This document shows positions 39,189 through 48,642 of a stretch of DNA of 64,000 nucleotides, piece by piece. A model generated the notes under the pieces. It searched no databases. It was not told the DNA's origin and worked only from the letters and a program-made list of their open reading frames with translations. The translations under genes were made by a program, and so were the position numbers. The stretch's first letter is position 1, and every line of letters begins with the position of its first letter. Source of the DNA: Tritrichomonas musculus (taxonomy: Eukaryota; Parabasalia; Tritrichomonadida; Tritrichomonadidae); the NCBI GenBank assembly GCA_039105265.1, contig JAPFFF010000003.1:4278001-4342000 (forward strand), written 5' to 3'.

Positions 39189-41094
39189 TTTATTTAAATT
39201 TAAATAAATTTTGTTGAATTTCTATCATAATAATATATTTTTGTAATTAATAATAATATTAAATTAATATTAAAATGATTTATAATTAGATGAAATAAAA
39301 ATTTGCAATCATTTTTGTTTTTGCAGAATATCCATCTGATCTAATTTCATTTTTTCTTAAAATTATAAAGCAAAATTAAAATATAATATAACAAATGCGA
39401 TATAAAAATGATTTTTATTGTTAAAATGAATTTTCTATTTCGTGAAGCAAGTTATTTTCATATTCTTTTGCATCATTTCCAGATGCACTACGTTTTAAGA
39501 AATTTTGGAACTCTTTAGTGAATTCTACTTCTGTGCAAACACCTTCTGTTATTGTTATGTGAAACCCACATTTCTCCCATGCAGAAATTATGTTTTCTTG
39601 TGAAAGAGCTTGTTGAATTGCACATTTGATTCTGCATAATTTTCCAGTGAATATCGTTTTGTTATTAGGAGAAGGAGTTTGTTGATATCTGATTTTTGTT
39701 ACATTAAATATAGTACCATCACACGGTTGTGTGATGTGACTGCTATGTGGAGGTAATGGTATCAGAATAAAAGGTTCAATTTTCACAAATTCTTCCATTA
39801 TTTGGTCATTTAAATGACAACTTAATCCATCTAAAACTAGTACAACAGGATGGTTTGGATTTTGAATTTGTTCTCTTATATCAATAACATAAGGTATTAA
39901 ACATGATTGTATCCACTCAATCATTGCATTTGTTGTTAAATAACCTTTTTGTGTTGTATAAAATTCAGCAAATTCCGGTAAAAAAGTATCGTAAAAATCT
40001 GGATCCATTCGAGCACGTGTTGTCAATAGCATTGGTTTAATATGAGTACCAGCAGCTGATATCCCACACACCCATGAGATGTGGTAATTGTCTGTTTCCG
40101 CTCTCCAAACAGGTGGTATGATGCAATTCTTAACGTACACACAATTTCGCCTTTTACCATAATGAGGGCGTCTTCCGAAACCAATTTCATCCATATTAAT
40201 CAGTAGACGCAAATCTTTTATTTTTTTCAATGCATTTATGACATCTTCTATGTACTTTTCAATTAAATCTATTGAAATTTCTCCTCTATCGTCATCAACA
40301 GAAGGACATTTTTTTTTCCCTATTGTGTCTTCGTTTCTTATTAAAAATCTACGAAACCAAAAGCGGTCAAAAGGTTTATTGATCAATGTTCTTTTTTTGT
40401 ACAGTTCGCTAGCTAATTCACGAACTTCATGACTTGACATACATTTGGCTGCAAGTTGTGCTGATAAAACAGCCTTAATATTTTCTTTCTCTTCTTCAAT
40501 GCTTAGAAGATGATGGGGAGCTGCAAACTGTATACTTTCTTGTTCAGGTGTTTTTTTGGACTTTTCTTTATAATAAGTTTTGGTACTAATGCTTAATAGC
40601 TTGCATGCAGTTGATATTGGAACTTGAATTTCTGATTTATTGAGAATATCAACTTTTTCGATAACAGATTCTGAATTTCTGAATTCTGCTAATCTCATAA
40701 TGCGCCTGATTTGTTCATCTTCATCTATGCCCGTTTTCATGACTTGTTCCTTGCCTGGTGTCCTTTTGCACATAAATAAAAATGAAATATTAAACGTATT
40801 TAAGAATAAAATCAAACGTACAATAATTTTGTTTTAAAGTACGTTTAACTCATTAAAAGCACAATAAATCATTTTTATATCGCATTTGTTATATTATATT
40901 TTAATTTTGCTTTATAATTTTAAGAAAAAAAAATGAAATTAGATCAGATGGATATTCTGCAAAAACAAAAATGATTGCAAATTTTTATTTCATCTAATTA
41001 TAAATCATTTTAATATTAATTTAATATTATTATTAATTACAAAAATATATTATTATGATAGAAATTCAACAAAATTTATTTAAATTTAAATAAA
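39189..41094 (-). mobile_element. Pogo-type DNA transposon with about 230-bp inverted repeats, looks whole
   Basis: The left repeat (39189-39420) and right repeat (40861-41094) are near-identical inverted copies for over 230 bases; the few differences are in T-run length and a 2-base change near the inner end. Each begins TTTATTTAAATTTAAATAAA. The single gene between them is a DDE transposase on the minus strand. No TA duplication abuts these ends (CG on the left, CA on the right). ATAGTCATG at 39131-39139 and its complement at 41095-41103 suggest the ancestral ends lay further out, with about 49 extra bases on the left. Near-identity of the repeats implies a recent origin. Confidence 0.8.
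39421..40773 (-). CDS. Pogo/Tigger-type DDE transposase, 450 aa
   Basis: The start is the ATG at 40773 (MCKRTPGKEQ); the longer frame needs a TTG. The N-terminal third has helix-turn-helix-like segments (ISTACKLLSISTKTYY; ELASELYKKRTLINKPFDRF). The catalytic core follows the DDE_1 pattern: first Asp in INMDEIGFG, second in VLVLDGLSCHLND, third in PPHSSHITQPCDGTIF, with 36 residues between the second and third. The frame is intact up to its stop at the edge of the left repeat. It would cut and paste the element that contains it. Confidence 0.88.
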   Translation of the reverse strand: MCKRTPGKEQVMKTGIDEDEQIRRIMRLAEFRNSESVIEKVDILNKSEIQVPISTACKLLSISTKTYYKEKSKKTPEQESIQFAAPHHLLSIEEEKENIKAVLSAQLAAKCMSSHEVRELASELYKKRTLINKPFDRFWFRRFLIRNEDTIGKKKCPSVDDDRGEISIDLIEKYIEDVINALKKIKDLRLLINMDEIGFGRRPHYGKRRNCVYVKNCIIPPVWRAETDNYHISWVCGISAAGTHIKPMLLTTRARMDPDFYDTFLPEFAEFYTTQKGYLTTNAMIEWIQSCLIPYVIDIREQIQNPNHPVVLVLDGLSCHLNDQIMEEFVKIEPFILIPLPPHSSHITQPCDGTIFNVTKIRYQQTPSPNNKTIFTGKLCRIKCAIQQALSQENIISAWEKCGFHITITEGVCTEVEFTKEFQNFLKRSASGNDAKEYENNLLHEIENSF

Positions 41095-41278
41095 CATGAC
41101 TATAATGCAATTATATAATATGTACAATAAATTAAAATAGATTTTGAAAAATAATATTCACATATATAATTGAAAAAATATTAGAGAATAAATGATATAT
41201 AGCTCTTTTTATGAGGTCTGAATCTGTATAAAATTTTTTATAACTTTTTCAATAGTTTATATCTTAAAAATTTTAAAG

Positions 41279-41950
41279 ATGAAAGAATATCGAGTTTTTG
41301 ATGAAATGAATATACTTGCGCAAATACTTCCAAAGCAACGTAATTACTCGTTAATGTTATATACATTTGCTTTTGGATTGCTTTCAATTAGTTCTTCTGC
41401 ATACAATTACTGGATTTGTTTTTGGATTGCTTTCAAGTATGTGCAATCAGAACTTCCATTGATAGATATTAGATCTGTTTATCGTCATCAAAGTGAATTA
41501 ATGGTTATTAAACCATTTATGTTAACAAATTTAACTTTTTTACCAGAAATTTTGAAAGAATATAAAGATATAATAAAAAATTAATCTAATCAACAAGAGT
41601 CATTTATACTTGCAGTAGATGTAATGTCATCTACGCCTTTTGCAAACATAAGAAAAAATTTATCAGTTACTGGTTTAACCTCAGATGACATCAATGAATC
41701 TTTCTTAATCGAGTATTCTATTCAAAAATTTGAAAACTATATACAGAAAATATCAGATAAAATAGTAAATTCGTTATTCGTTTATTCATTACATCCACTC
41801 AACCATAAATTACCGACATTTTTTTTATTCATATTACCATCAAATTCGGGGAAAGCTAACAATTTTACTACAAGTATAGTAGTATATACTAGTCGGTTTC
41901 CGCGGGGCCGCGCTACACTAATGGCCCACGCGTCAACTCGAACTAGTTAG
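41279..41950 (+). pseudogene. Relic of an unclassified mobile-element protein
   Basis: A broken plus-strand frame with LPKQRNYSLMLYTFAF, VYRHQSELMVIKPFML, FILAVDVMSSTPFANI and LFVYSLHPLNHKLPTFF, then LPSNSGKANNF, where it runs into a GC-rich insert. A diverged second copy of the same kind of protein appears at 42669. I do not recognise the family; the context and multiple copies suggest a transposon-encoded protein. It is broken. Confidence 0.4.
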
Positions 41951-42105
41951 AAAAATAAAAAATAAAAAATAAAAATTTCTTCTTCTTTTTTTCTTCTTTT
42001 TGTTTTCTTTTCTTGTTACCCCACCCACCCACCTCAATGCCCTCCATCTATGAAACGGCACAGGTACCCCACCCCACTGCCCTCCATCTATTTTCAAAGA
42101 TGATT
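41888..42105. other. Compositionally alien GC-rich and pyrimidine-rich insert
   Basis: Between two ACTAGT sites (41888-41893 and 41942-41947) lies a GC-rich stretch with CCGCGG, GGCCGCGC and ACGCGT. Next come AAAAT repeats, a TTC-rich pyrimidine run to about 42015, and a C-rich part with an imperfect direct repeat of 40-48 bases (TACCCCACCC at 42017 and 42065; TGCCCTCCATCTAT at 42038 and 42078). Nothing else in the 64 kb resembles it. It separates fragments of dead transposons. It may be an unknown small element, a filler at a repaired break, or a foreign or assembly-derived piece. Confidence 0.6.
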
Positions 42106-42668
42106 TGGATCCTCTATAGTTTTCTTGTAGTTCATCTTTTATTCAAGATTTAAAAAACGAAATAAAATATCTTCTAGATTGGCTCACTTTAGGCAAAGGC
42201 CTGTAGATATTTCAAAAGAAAAAATTCAGTTAGATATCGATATTTTTAAATCACAAGTCATTTCAATTATTCCAAATATAAAAAGTACAGATGAACCAGT
42301 TATTAATTGTGACGAGACTGGTTTTCAAATACTTCCTACCTCAATCAGAACCTAGGCCTTTAAGAAAAGCAAAAACATATCAATTAATGTTAATGACGAC
42401 CTCAAAGATCAAGTTTCAATTATGGCATCAATAACTTCAGATAATAAAAAGCTTCAACTATTTTTTGTTTCAAAAGCGGAAAACGAAGAAGACGCAGAAA
42501 TTCAATTACGCGAAATGCAGAATGAAAACAAATTTACTTTTTCCTCATCCTCATATATGAATTCAGAATGATTTGTAAAGTATTTACACTTTTTAAGAGA
42601 TTTATATCCAAATAATCAAAAAAATCATCTCATTTTAGACAGTTATAGTTCATGGAAAAGATTATTCG
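42106..42668 (+). pseudogene. Broken DDE transposase fragment
   Basis: Plus-strand pieces read FRQRPVDISKEKIQLDID, VINCDETGFQILPTSIRT (first catalytic Asp), VSIMASITSDNKKLQLFFVS, and NNQKNHLILDSYSSW (second Asp). This is the DDE_1 (pogo/Jerky) layout in a host-range copy with several stops; the third Asp region is missing. It differs from both whole pogo-type transposases in the window. Confidence 0.55.
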
Positions 42669-43010
42669 ATGGAATTTAAGCAATTCTGTTATGTTTTATA
42701 TAATAAATTGCCAAGAGAATACCAACTTCTAGAAACGTTATTACATTTTCCTTGTTATAAAACAATTCTTACTGCTTTCAAAGACGATGTTTCAAATTAC
42801 AGAGAATATATTACAAATGTAGATTTTTGTTTTAAAATTCTAAAACAAAAAGAAATTGGAATTAAAGGAGATTTTATTCCATGTGTCCTATCAATAGACG
42901 CTTTCACAACTACCATTTTCAAAAAACAAGAAATAAAAGAAAATAGTCATTGTTTTATATTTAATATACAACCCTTTGATACATCTATAAAACAATGAAA
43001 AAGATTTTTG
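42669..43010 (+). pseudogene. Relic of an unclassified mobile-element protein, second copy
   Basis: A 109-codon stretch (YNKLPREYQLLETLLHF, then VLSIDAFTTTIFKKQE and HCFIFNIQPFD) has the same succession of motifs as the relic at 41279: a helical segment, L-x-x-D-A/V-x-x-x-T-x-F, then F-I/V-Y/F-x-x-x-P. It is a fragment and lacks both ends. Confidence 0.35.
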
Positions 43011-43222
43011 AAATGCGTTGAAATGATTTTAATATATCTCGACATTTTCTGAAAAGCCAAAAGAAAAGGAAAGTGGCAAGCCACCATTCATCGAACTTGC
43101 CATTAAAATACTGGTTACATAGTAAGGAAGGACACGCCATTTAGTGTCCAACAAAAGGCCATTTACAATTTCTGAATTATCGGTTAAAATTGAATTCGAA
43201 AATGGCAGAACAAAAATTCCAC

Positions 43223-44000
43223 CTAGAACGTAGTATTTTCGCCTTGAAATGAAATTTTAGCTAATCTTTTTTTTATCGGTGACTTTTGAATAATTAAATG
43301 TAAAAATTCATTTAAATTTTGTTTTAATAATTCTAAAGAATTAATTGTTTTTTCTTTTTTTGTTGGTATGAATTCTTCGATGAATTCTCTAATTGAAAAT
43401 GTATCATCATTTATCGGAAGTCCTGATAATTGTATTTTTTTTGTAGAAATATTTGAAAATATTCGAAAAAATCTTGTTGAATACAAAAAACCAAAGGTTT
43501 GTGTAAAAATAAATATCGCGTTCCATCATTTGGATTTTGTATGTAATAATTAAAAAAAGATGTTTTTGATATTTTGGATTTTTTCTAATTCTATTCCATC
43601 CCGCCAAAAAAGAATGATAAAAAGATTCATGTTCAGTAAAATAAAGTCTAATAAAGTCAATATTTGCATGAACAATTATTTTACAACCAATTTGAATAAC
43701 AAAATAAGCTTGAGGGAAAGCAATAGATCTAAAAATGAACTTTGTATGATAATCTTTTCCTGTAACTCCTGTGATAAAAGGATGATTATCATCTTTTTTT
43801 CAACTGGTAAAAGTTATTGATAAAGCAAGATAATATTGAATAATTCCATTCTATATTTTGAGGAGTTATTTCGAAGCTGTGTAGAGGATGTGTACCTACA
43901 AAACAATCTTCAAGAAATGTTGATGTCCTGAATTCAATAAAGCATAAGCTGCACTGCATTTTAATAAACTGCCATAAGGCCGACCTTGTATATTGAAAGC
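43223..44000 (-). pseudogene. Minus-strand mobile-element relic
   Basis: Reading on the minus strand gives coding-like pieces: HPFITGVTGKDYHTKFIFRS, AYFVIQIGCKIIVHANIDFI, FLAGWNRIRKNPKYQ, and further down FNKIFSNIFKYF with REFIEEFIPTKKEKT. They fall in different frames and no family is recognised. Together with the plus-strand relics this makes the 41.2-44.3 kb stretch a mosaic of dead elements. Confidence 0.35.
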
Positions 44001-44340
44001 TTTTAGTTTATTGTTTTATTATTTTTTCAGAAATTAAAAAAGACTACAGTTATACTGGTAATATAACTTTTTGTGAACTTTTATTTTGACTAAAATAATA
44101 ATTTTTGAAGGGGAAAAATTGAATATAAAAAATCAAAAAAGTGCGTAATATTAAATCTACCGAAATTATATTATTGGCCTCTCGAGAGAAGCGAATTTTT
44201 AAATATTCAACAATATATTGAGCCTAAAATATCAATTGAACAATTATTAGCTTTGCGCAAATGGTGAACCAAAGAAAGCTTGGAATTTTTGGCAAAAAAA
44301 TTATAAATTAAAAATTGAAAACTTAATAATTGACTCCTTC

Positions 44341-44588
44341 TTAAGGTACAAATCCAGTACGTTATTTTTTGAATAGGAGAACGTTTATTATTTGAATAGT
44401 TACATGTCTATGAAAAAGTTTAAATTGACTAGGTTTGTTTTTGAAAATTATTTTACAATTTAAATAAACATTTTGACATGTTATATGAAATGAATGGAAA
44501 ATATCGTTTTTTATTTGACATGTCATCTTATTCTTTGAGAATGTCAAAAAAAATTGCGGTTACTAAACGTACTGGAATTGTACCTTAA
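44341..44588. mobile_element. MITE, 248 bp, ends TTAAGGTACAA
   Basis: The ends TTAAGGTACAAATCCAGTAC (left) and TTAAGGTACAATTCCAGTAC (right, complement) match over more than 20 bases with one difference. The outermost TTAA could be a piggyBac-type target duplication, or TA could be the duplication with AGGTACAA as the element end. No coding capacity. An inner TGACATGT pair sits near 44474 and 44516. Confidence 0.65.
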
Positions 44589-45549
44589 AATATTTTTTTA
44601 ATTTTTATTATTTTTTATTTATTTTTAATATTATTAGAAAATATTTATTATTTAATAAGATAAAACCATTCAATTAAGGATGTCGATTTGGGCAATTTGT
44701 TTTTTTTTTTGGGCAAACTGTTTTGGGCAGAGAGTTTCATAAAAAAAATTGGGCGAGCGGGGGTATAAAAAAAAAAAAAGCATAATTCGAAAAATCGAAC
44801 CTGGAACTTCTCAATTTTCGCAAACACTAGAATCAATCAATCAATCTCAATCCAAAATTTGGAATGAATTTCCCAAAAACGAGATTGGTCAGCTTTGTTC
44901 GAGTTTTAATTCTCTCTTACAAGCTTGTATCAATTCAAATTGAGATTTAATTTCAGAGATTTTAAGATGTTCAATTGAAAGTGATTTATCAGTCGTTTTA
45001 AACAGATGATTTGCTAACAACTGATTAATTAAATCATCGATATGATCCAACAATCAATGATCAGCCGATAAGTTAACTGACAAGAAGGCAGCATACAATT
45101 GATGAATTTTACTTTTAATTATAAATAAAAGTGAAAATATGGCATGTAAAGAGATGACAAAAACGTTTGTTAGCAAACTGGAATCCTAGATATTTAAAAA
45201 ACATCGATTCTATCTTCTCAGAAAATACCAACTTTTTAAATTGTTTTATAAAAAATAAACTACCTTTTTCATGATATAAAAGATAACTTTTTGATGGAAT
45301 TGAATAATAAGAAATATTTTGAGAGAAAATATTCACTTATTTCTGAGATTTGAAAAAATAAACTAAGTTTTTAAATTCTCGCGTTCGATAAGAATTTTTT
45401 TGTAATATCTCAATTAATATATGACAAAAAATTAATTTTATTATTTATATAGCATTTATATATTAATTATTATATAGAAAGCTAAACAAATAATAAATAA
45501 TATTTTTAATTATTAAGATATTATAATTTTAAATTGAATGTTTAAAGTA

Positions 45550-47756
45550 AACAAAAAAACCAGTTCCTAACCGCTTAAAACTAGTTCCTATTTTTAATTT
45601 CAATGATTTATTTTAAACTTTTTGAAAAGGTATATTAAAATTGAATGATTTATTTTTTATCAAATTAAAAGCAGTTCCGAAAAATTTTTTCAAAAATTTT
45701 TGAACGATAAATTTTTGAATTGGTCATGGTCGATCATATATTACAAAGTGTCCAATGTACTCAATTGATCGACTCCCTCCAAGACAACTAGTTACTTCAT
45801 GGATAAGAAACTGCTTTGATCAGATCTGCGTTGAGCTGATGATGTCATCAGAAGAATACCAAAATTCTAATGATTATCGGTCACAATGTCATAATGCATA
45901 TAGAATTTTAAGTAACTTTGGTTGGTCGAAATGCAAAACAGCCAGGCTTTTTGGCGTTGACCATAAAGCTCTGGAAAAGCAACTGTCGCTACCATTGGAA
46001 TCCAATGAAAATGGTAGACCACCATTGTTGGATGATGAGGAAAAGCAGATTTTAATTAATAAAATACATGCATTAATAGCAAGTAAAAATCATCCAACTC
46101 TGTACGATGTTCAAAAGATAACAATTCAGCTTTTTCAAAAAATTATATCTATCGATACATTAAGAAATATTGTAATTGATTCTGATCTCTTTAAAATCAT
46201 AGATGGTGTGCCTCAAGATGAAGATCGTGTTAATGTTTCGGAAAATGATCTTGATAGATATTACAATAATTTAGGAATGTGTGTCAACGGCGTCCCTGCC
46301 TCTCTTGTATTTAATATGGATGAGGCAGGGCAAGACGAATATGTTGACACACATTCAATGAAAGTAATTTTGTATGCATCATATACAAAACCAACTATAA
46401 AAATTCCTGTTCGAAGACAGATTAAAAGGTCCACTCTAGTACATTGCATATGCAATGATGGCACATATACAAAACCTTTGTTAATAATACCCAGAAAAAC
46501 ATTAGATTCAATTTTACTCAAAAAGTTAACATGTCAAAATGTTTTTATAAAATTTCAGACAAAAGGTTATACTAATACAGATTTAATGAAATTTTGGCTC
46601 TCTCAAATTTTTTTTCCTTTTTTAGATCAAAAATGGATAGAAGAAAATCAGAGATCAGGCTTTACAGGAAATGCAGTTCTTATTTTAGACGGTCTTGCTG
46701 CTCATGCCGCAGCATTAAATACTTTTGATTTAAGATCACACCATTTGACAATATTATATCTCGTCCCACATTCGAGTCATCTCACCCAGCCTCTTGACCT
46801 GGTAACTTTTTCGTTACAGAAATTATTTTCAATCAAAAAAAGTGTCAGAGTTAAATTGTCGCCACAATCTGATCAAATAAGATCAATAATCAAAGGAATA
46901 CAGGAGGCAAGTACGAGCGAAAATATAATAGCAGCCTTTGAATCTGCTGGCATATTTCATAATTATTCAAGAGGAGAAAATATTCAATTTAATAATTACA
47001 TGCCGAAATGTATTGTCAAAAAAGAATTTTCAAGATTTTACAAAATACCAGGTACTGATTATTCTTTAGAAACCTTTAGAATTGATTTTTGAATAAAAAA
47101 CTTTTATCATCTTAAATGTTATTCATTCAATTTTTTTTCAAAAATACATTTTAGATATAAAGAATAAGCTAGTTAACTTTTTAAATAAAACTTTTACAAA
47201 ATGTTTTATTAAAATTTTCTCTATTAGAAAATTATATGTTCAAAATTTCTGCATTAGTTAGAAAAAATGTAAATTTACCTCAGGCTAATGATATATTAAT
47301 CGAAAAAAGTTAAATCGAATAGAATTTCTAACTTAAAATTTGAGCAAATTGGTTTATATTGGAAAAAATAATTAACCAAAATAAATCTTTGTAAAACGAG
47401 GATGGCCGCATTTAATTCGATTAATAAATCATTTTTAAAGCAATCATTACGATCTATTTCAAAAGTTTTCGGAAAAATATATTTTCCATATTTAAAAAAA
47501 AATAAAAAAAAGGCATCAATAGGCATAATATGCACTTTTATAGCTGAATCAAAGAAAATATCAAGCATAAACTCATTCTTTTAGGTTTTTTGATTCATTT
47601 TTTGCTTTTACCTTCAATTTCGCCTTTGGTTTTTCAAACGTATAAAATAATTATTTTTTATCTCAAATTTTTATTAAAAATTGAATAGTCCTTCAGAAAA
47701 TTCAATTAACCAAAATTTTAGGAACTGGTTTTTTTTTGAAGGAACTGGTTTTTTTA
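45550..47756 (+). mobile_element. Pogo-type DNA transposon nested in the outer element, looks whole
   Basis: Both ends carry the motif CCAGTTCCT twice: on the left at about 45559 and a variant CTAGTTCCT at 45579, on the right as AGGAACTGG at about 47720 and 47740. The outer repeat is AAAAAAACCAGTTCCT. TA lies just outside each end (45548-45549; 47757-47758). One intact transposase gene fills the middle; a spacer of about 600 bases follows it. The right TA is shared with the abutting MITE. Confidence 0.7.
45755..47092 (+). CDS. Pogo-type DDE transposase, 445 aa
   Basis: Complete from ATG to TGA. The N-terminal part has a helix-turn-helix (ILSNFGWSKCKTARLFGVDH) and a basic/proline linker (NENGRPPLL). 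The catalytic core has Asp in FNMDEAGQDEY, Asp in VLILDGLAAH and Asp in VPHSSHLTQPLDLVTF, with 35 residues between the second and third: the DD35D spacing typical of pogo/Fot elements. It is only distantly similar to the transposase at 39421. All three catalytic residues are present, so it may be active. Confidence 0.88.
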   Translation: MYSIDRLPPRQLVTSWIRNCFDQICVELMMSSEEYQNSNDYRSQCHNAYRILSNFGWSKCKTARLFGVDHKALEKQLSLPLESNENGRPPLLDDEEKQILINKIHALIASKNHPTLYDVQKITIQLFQKIISIDTLRNIVIDSDLFKIIDGVPQDEDRVNVSENDLDRYYNNLGMCVNGVPASLVFNMDEAGQDEYVDTHSMKVILYASYTKPTIKIPVRRQIKRSTLVHCICNDGTYTKPLLIIPRKTLDSILLKKLTCQNVFIKFQTKGYTNTDLMKFWLSQIFFPFLDQKWIEENQRSGFTGNAVLILDGLAAHAAALNTFDLRSHHLTILYLVPHSSHLTQPLDLVTFSLQKLFSIKKSVRVKLSPQSDQIRSIIKGIQEASTSENIIAAFESAGIFHNYSRGENIQFNNYMPKCIVKKEFSRFYKIPGTDYSLETFRIDF

Positions 47757-47758
47757 TA

Positions 47759-48642
47759 GGGGATTCAACCGTAAAAAAAGTGACACATTTTTAAAACTTC
47801 AATATTTTTTAATAAAAATATTATCATTTTGTAGATAATTTGCTAAATAATCGAGTATTAATTTTTGGAAAAAAATTGTCTATCATGTCATGAAAGGGAA
47901 TGGATTTTTTAATTGAATGCTTTTCATATATTTTTTATTTCACATTTCAAACTCAAAAAAAATATAAATAATAGAGTTTATCCAAATTCCAGTTATTTTA
48001 AACCAGATTAAAAAAGGCAGATGCATTCATATCATTTTGTTCTAGTATTTTTTTTATTTAATTCTACGAATTGACAGTTATTTTTTTATCTTCTGATATC
48101 ATATTTCACTTCTAAAAAATATCAATGCCAATGCTTTTATTAATACATTAATATTGTAAAGCGAACTTTTTTGATTATTTTTTTTAGTTTAAATAATAAA
48201 GATTAGAATTAAAATATTTTTACATTAAAAATGATATTATTGTCACCATAAAATATCAGTTATGAATGATGAATAAATGTGCGATATTTCTTTATAGATT
48301 TTTATAATTGATGTTTGATATGATTTGAATCTTTTTCTAAATTCATTAATTTCAAGTATTTTATCATTGAATTATATGTTTTTGTTTATGAATTAAATAA
48401 TTATTCAATTGTATTTAACATGAATTTTCTTTTTTTGGTTCATAAATTATGCATTTTTCATGTAACATTTCATGCCAACTTTCTTTTATTCCCTTTCATG
48501 ACCCTATAGATATTTTTTTATTATAAGATATATTTTAGAATTAATAAATAATAGAGATATTATTTTAATAATAAAATAAACAAAATAATTAATTTTTAAT
48601 TTTTATTCAATTTTTTGACACTTTACAAACGGTTGAATCCCC
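47759..48642. mobile_element. MITE, 884 bp, TA target site, abutting the nested pogo element
   Basis: The ends are GGGGATTCAACCGT, inverted, with exact TA on both sides (47757-47758 and 48643-48644). The right end continues TTTGTAAAGTGTCAAAA, shared with the MITE at 37174; the left end has the related AAAAGTGACACA. A second inverted pair, TCATGAAAGGGAAT and ATTCCCTTTCATGA, lies near 47888 and 48490. No transposase. Inserted exactly at the TA flank of the pogo element, so it is probably the younger insertion. Confidence 0.75.

Noticed and set aside
44668-44674. ATTCAAT flanks taken as certain proof of a 7-bp target duplication
   Set aside because: ATTCAAT is frequent in this AT-rich window, so it supports but does not prove the boundary; the element call rests mainly on the inverted ends.
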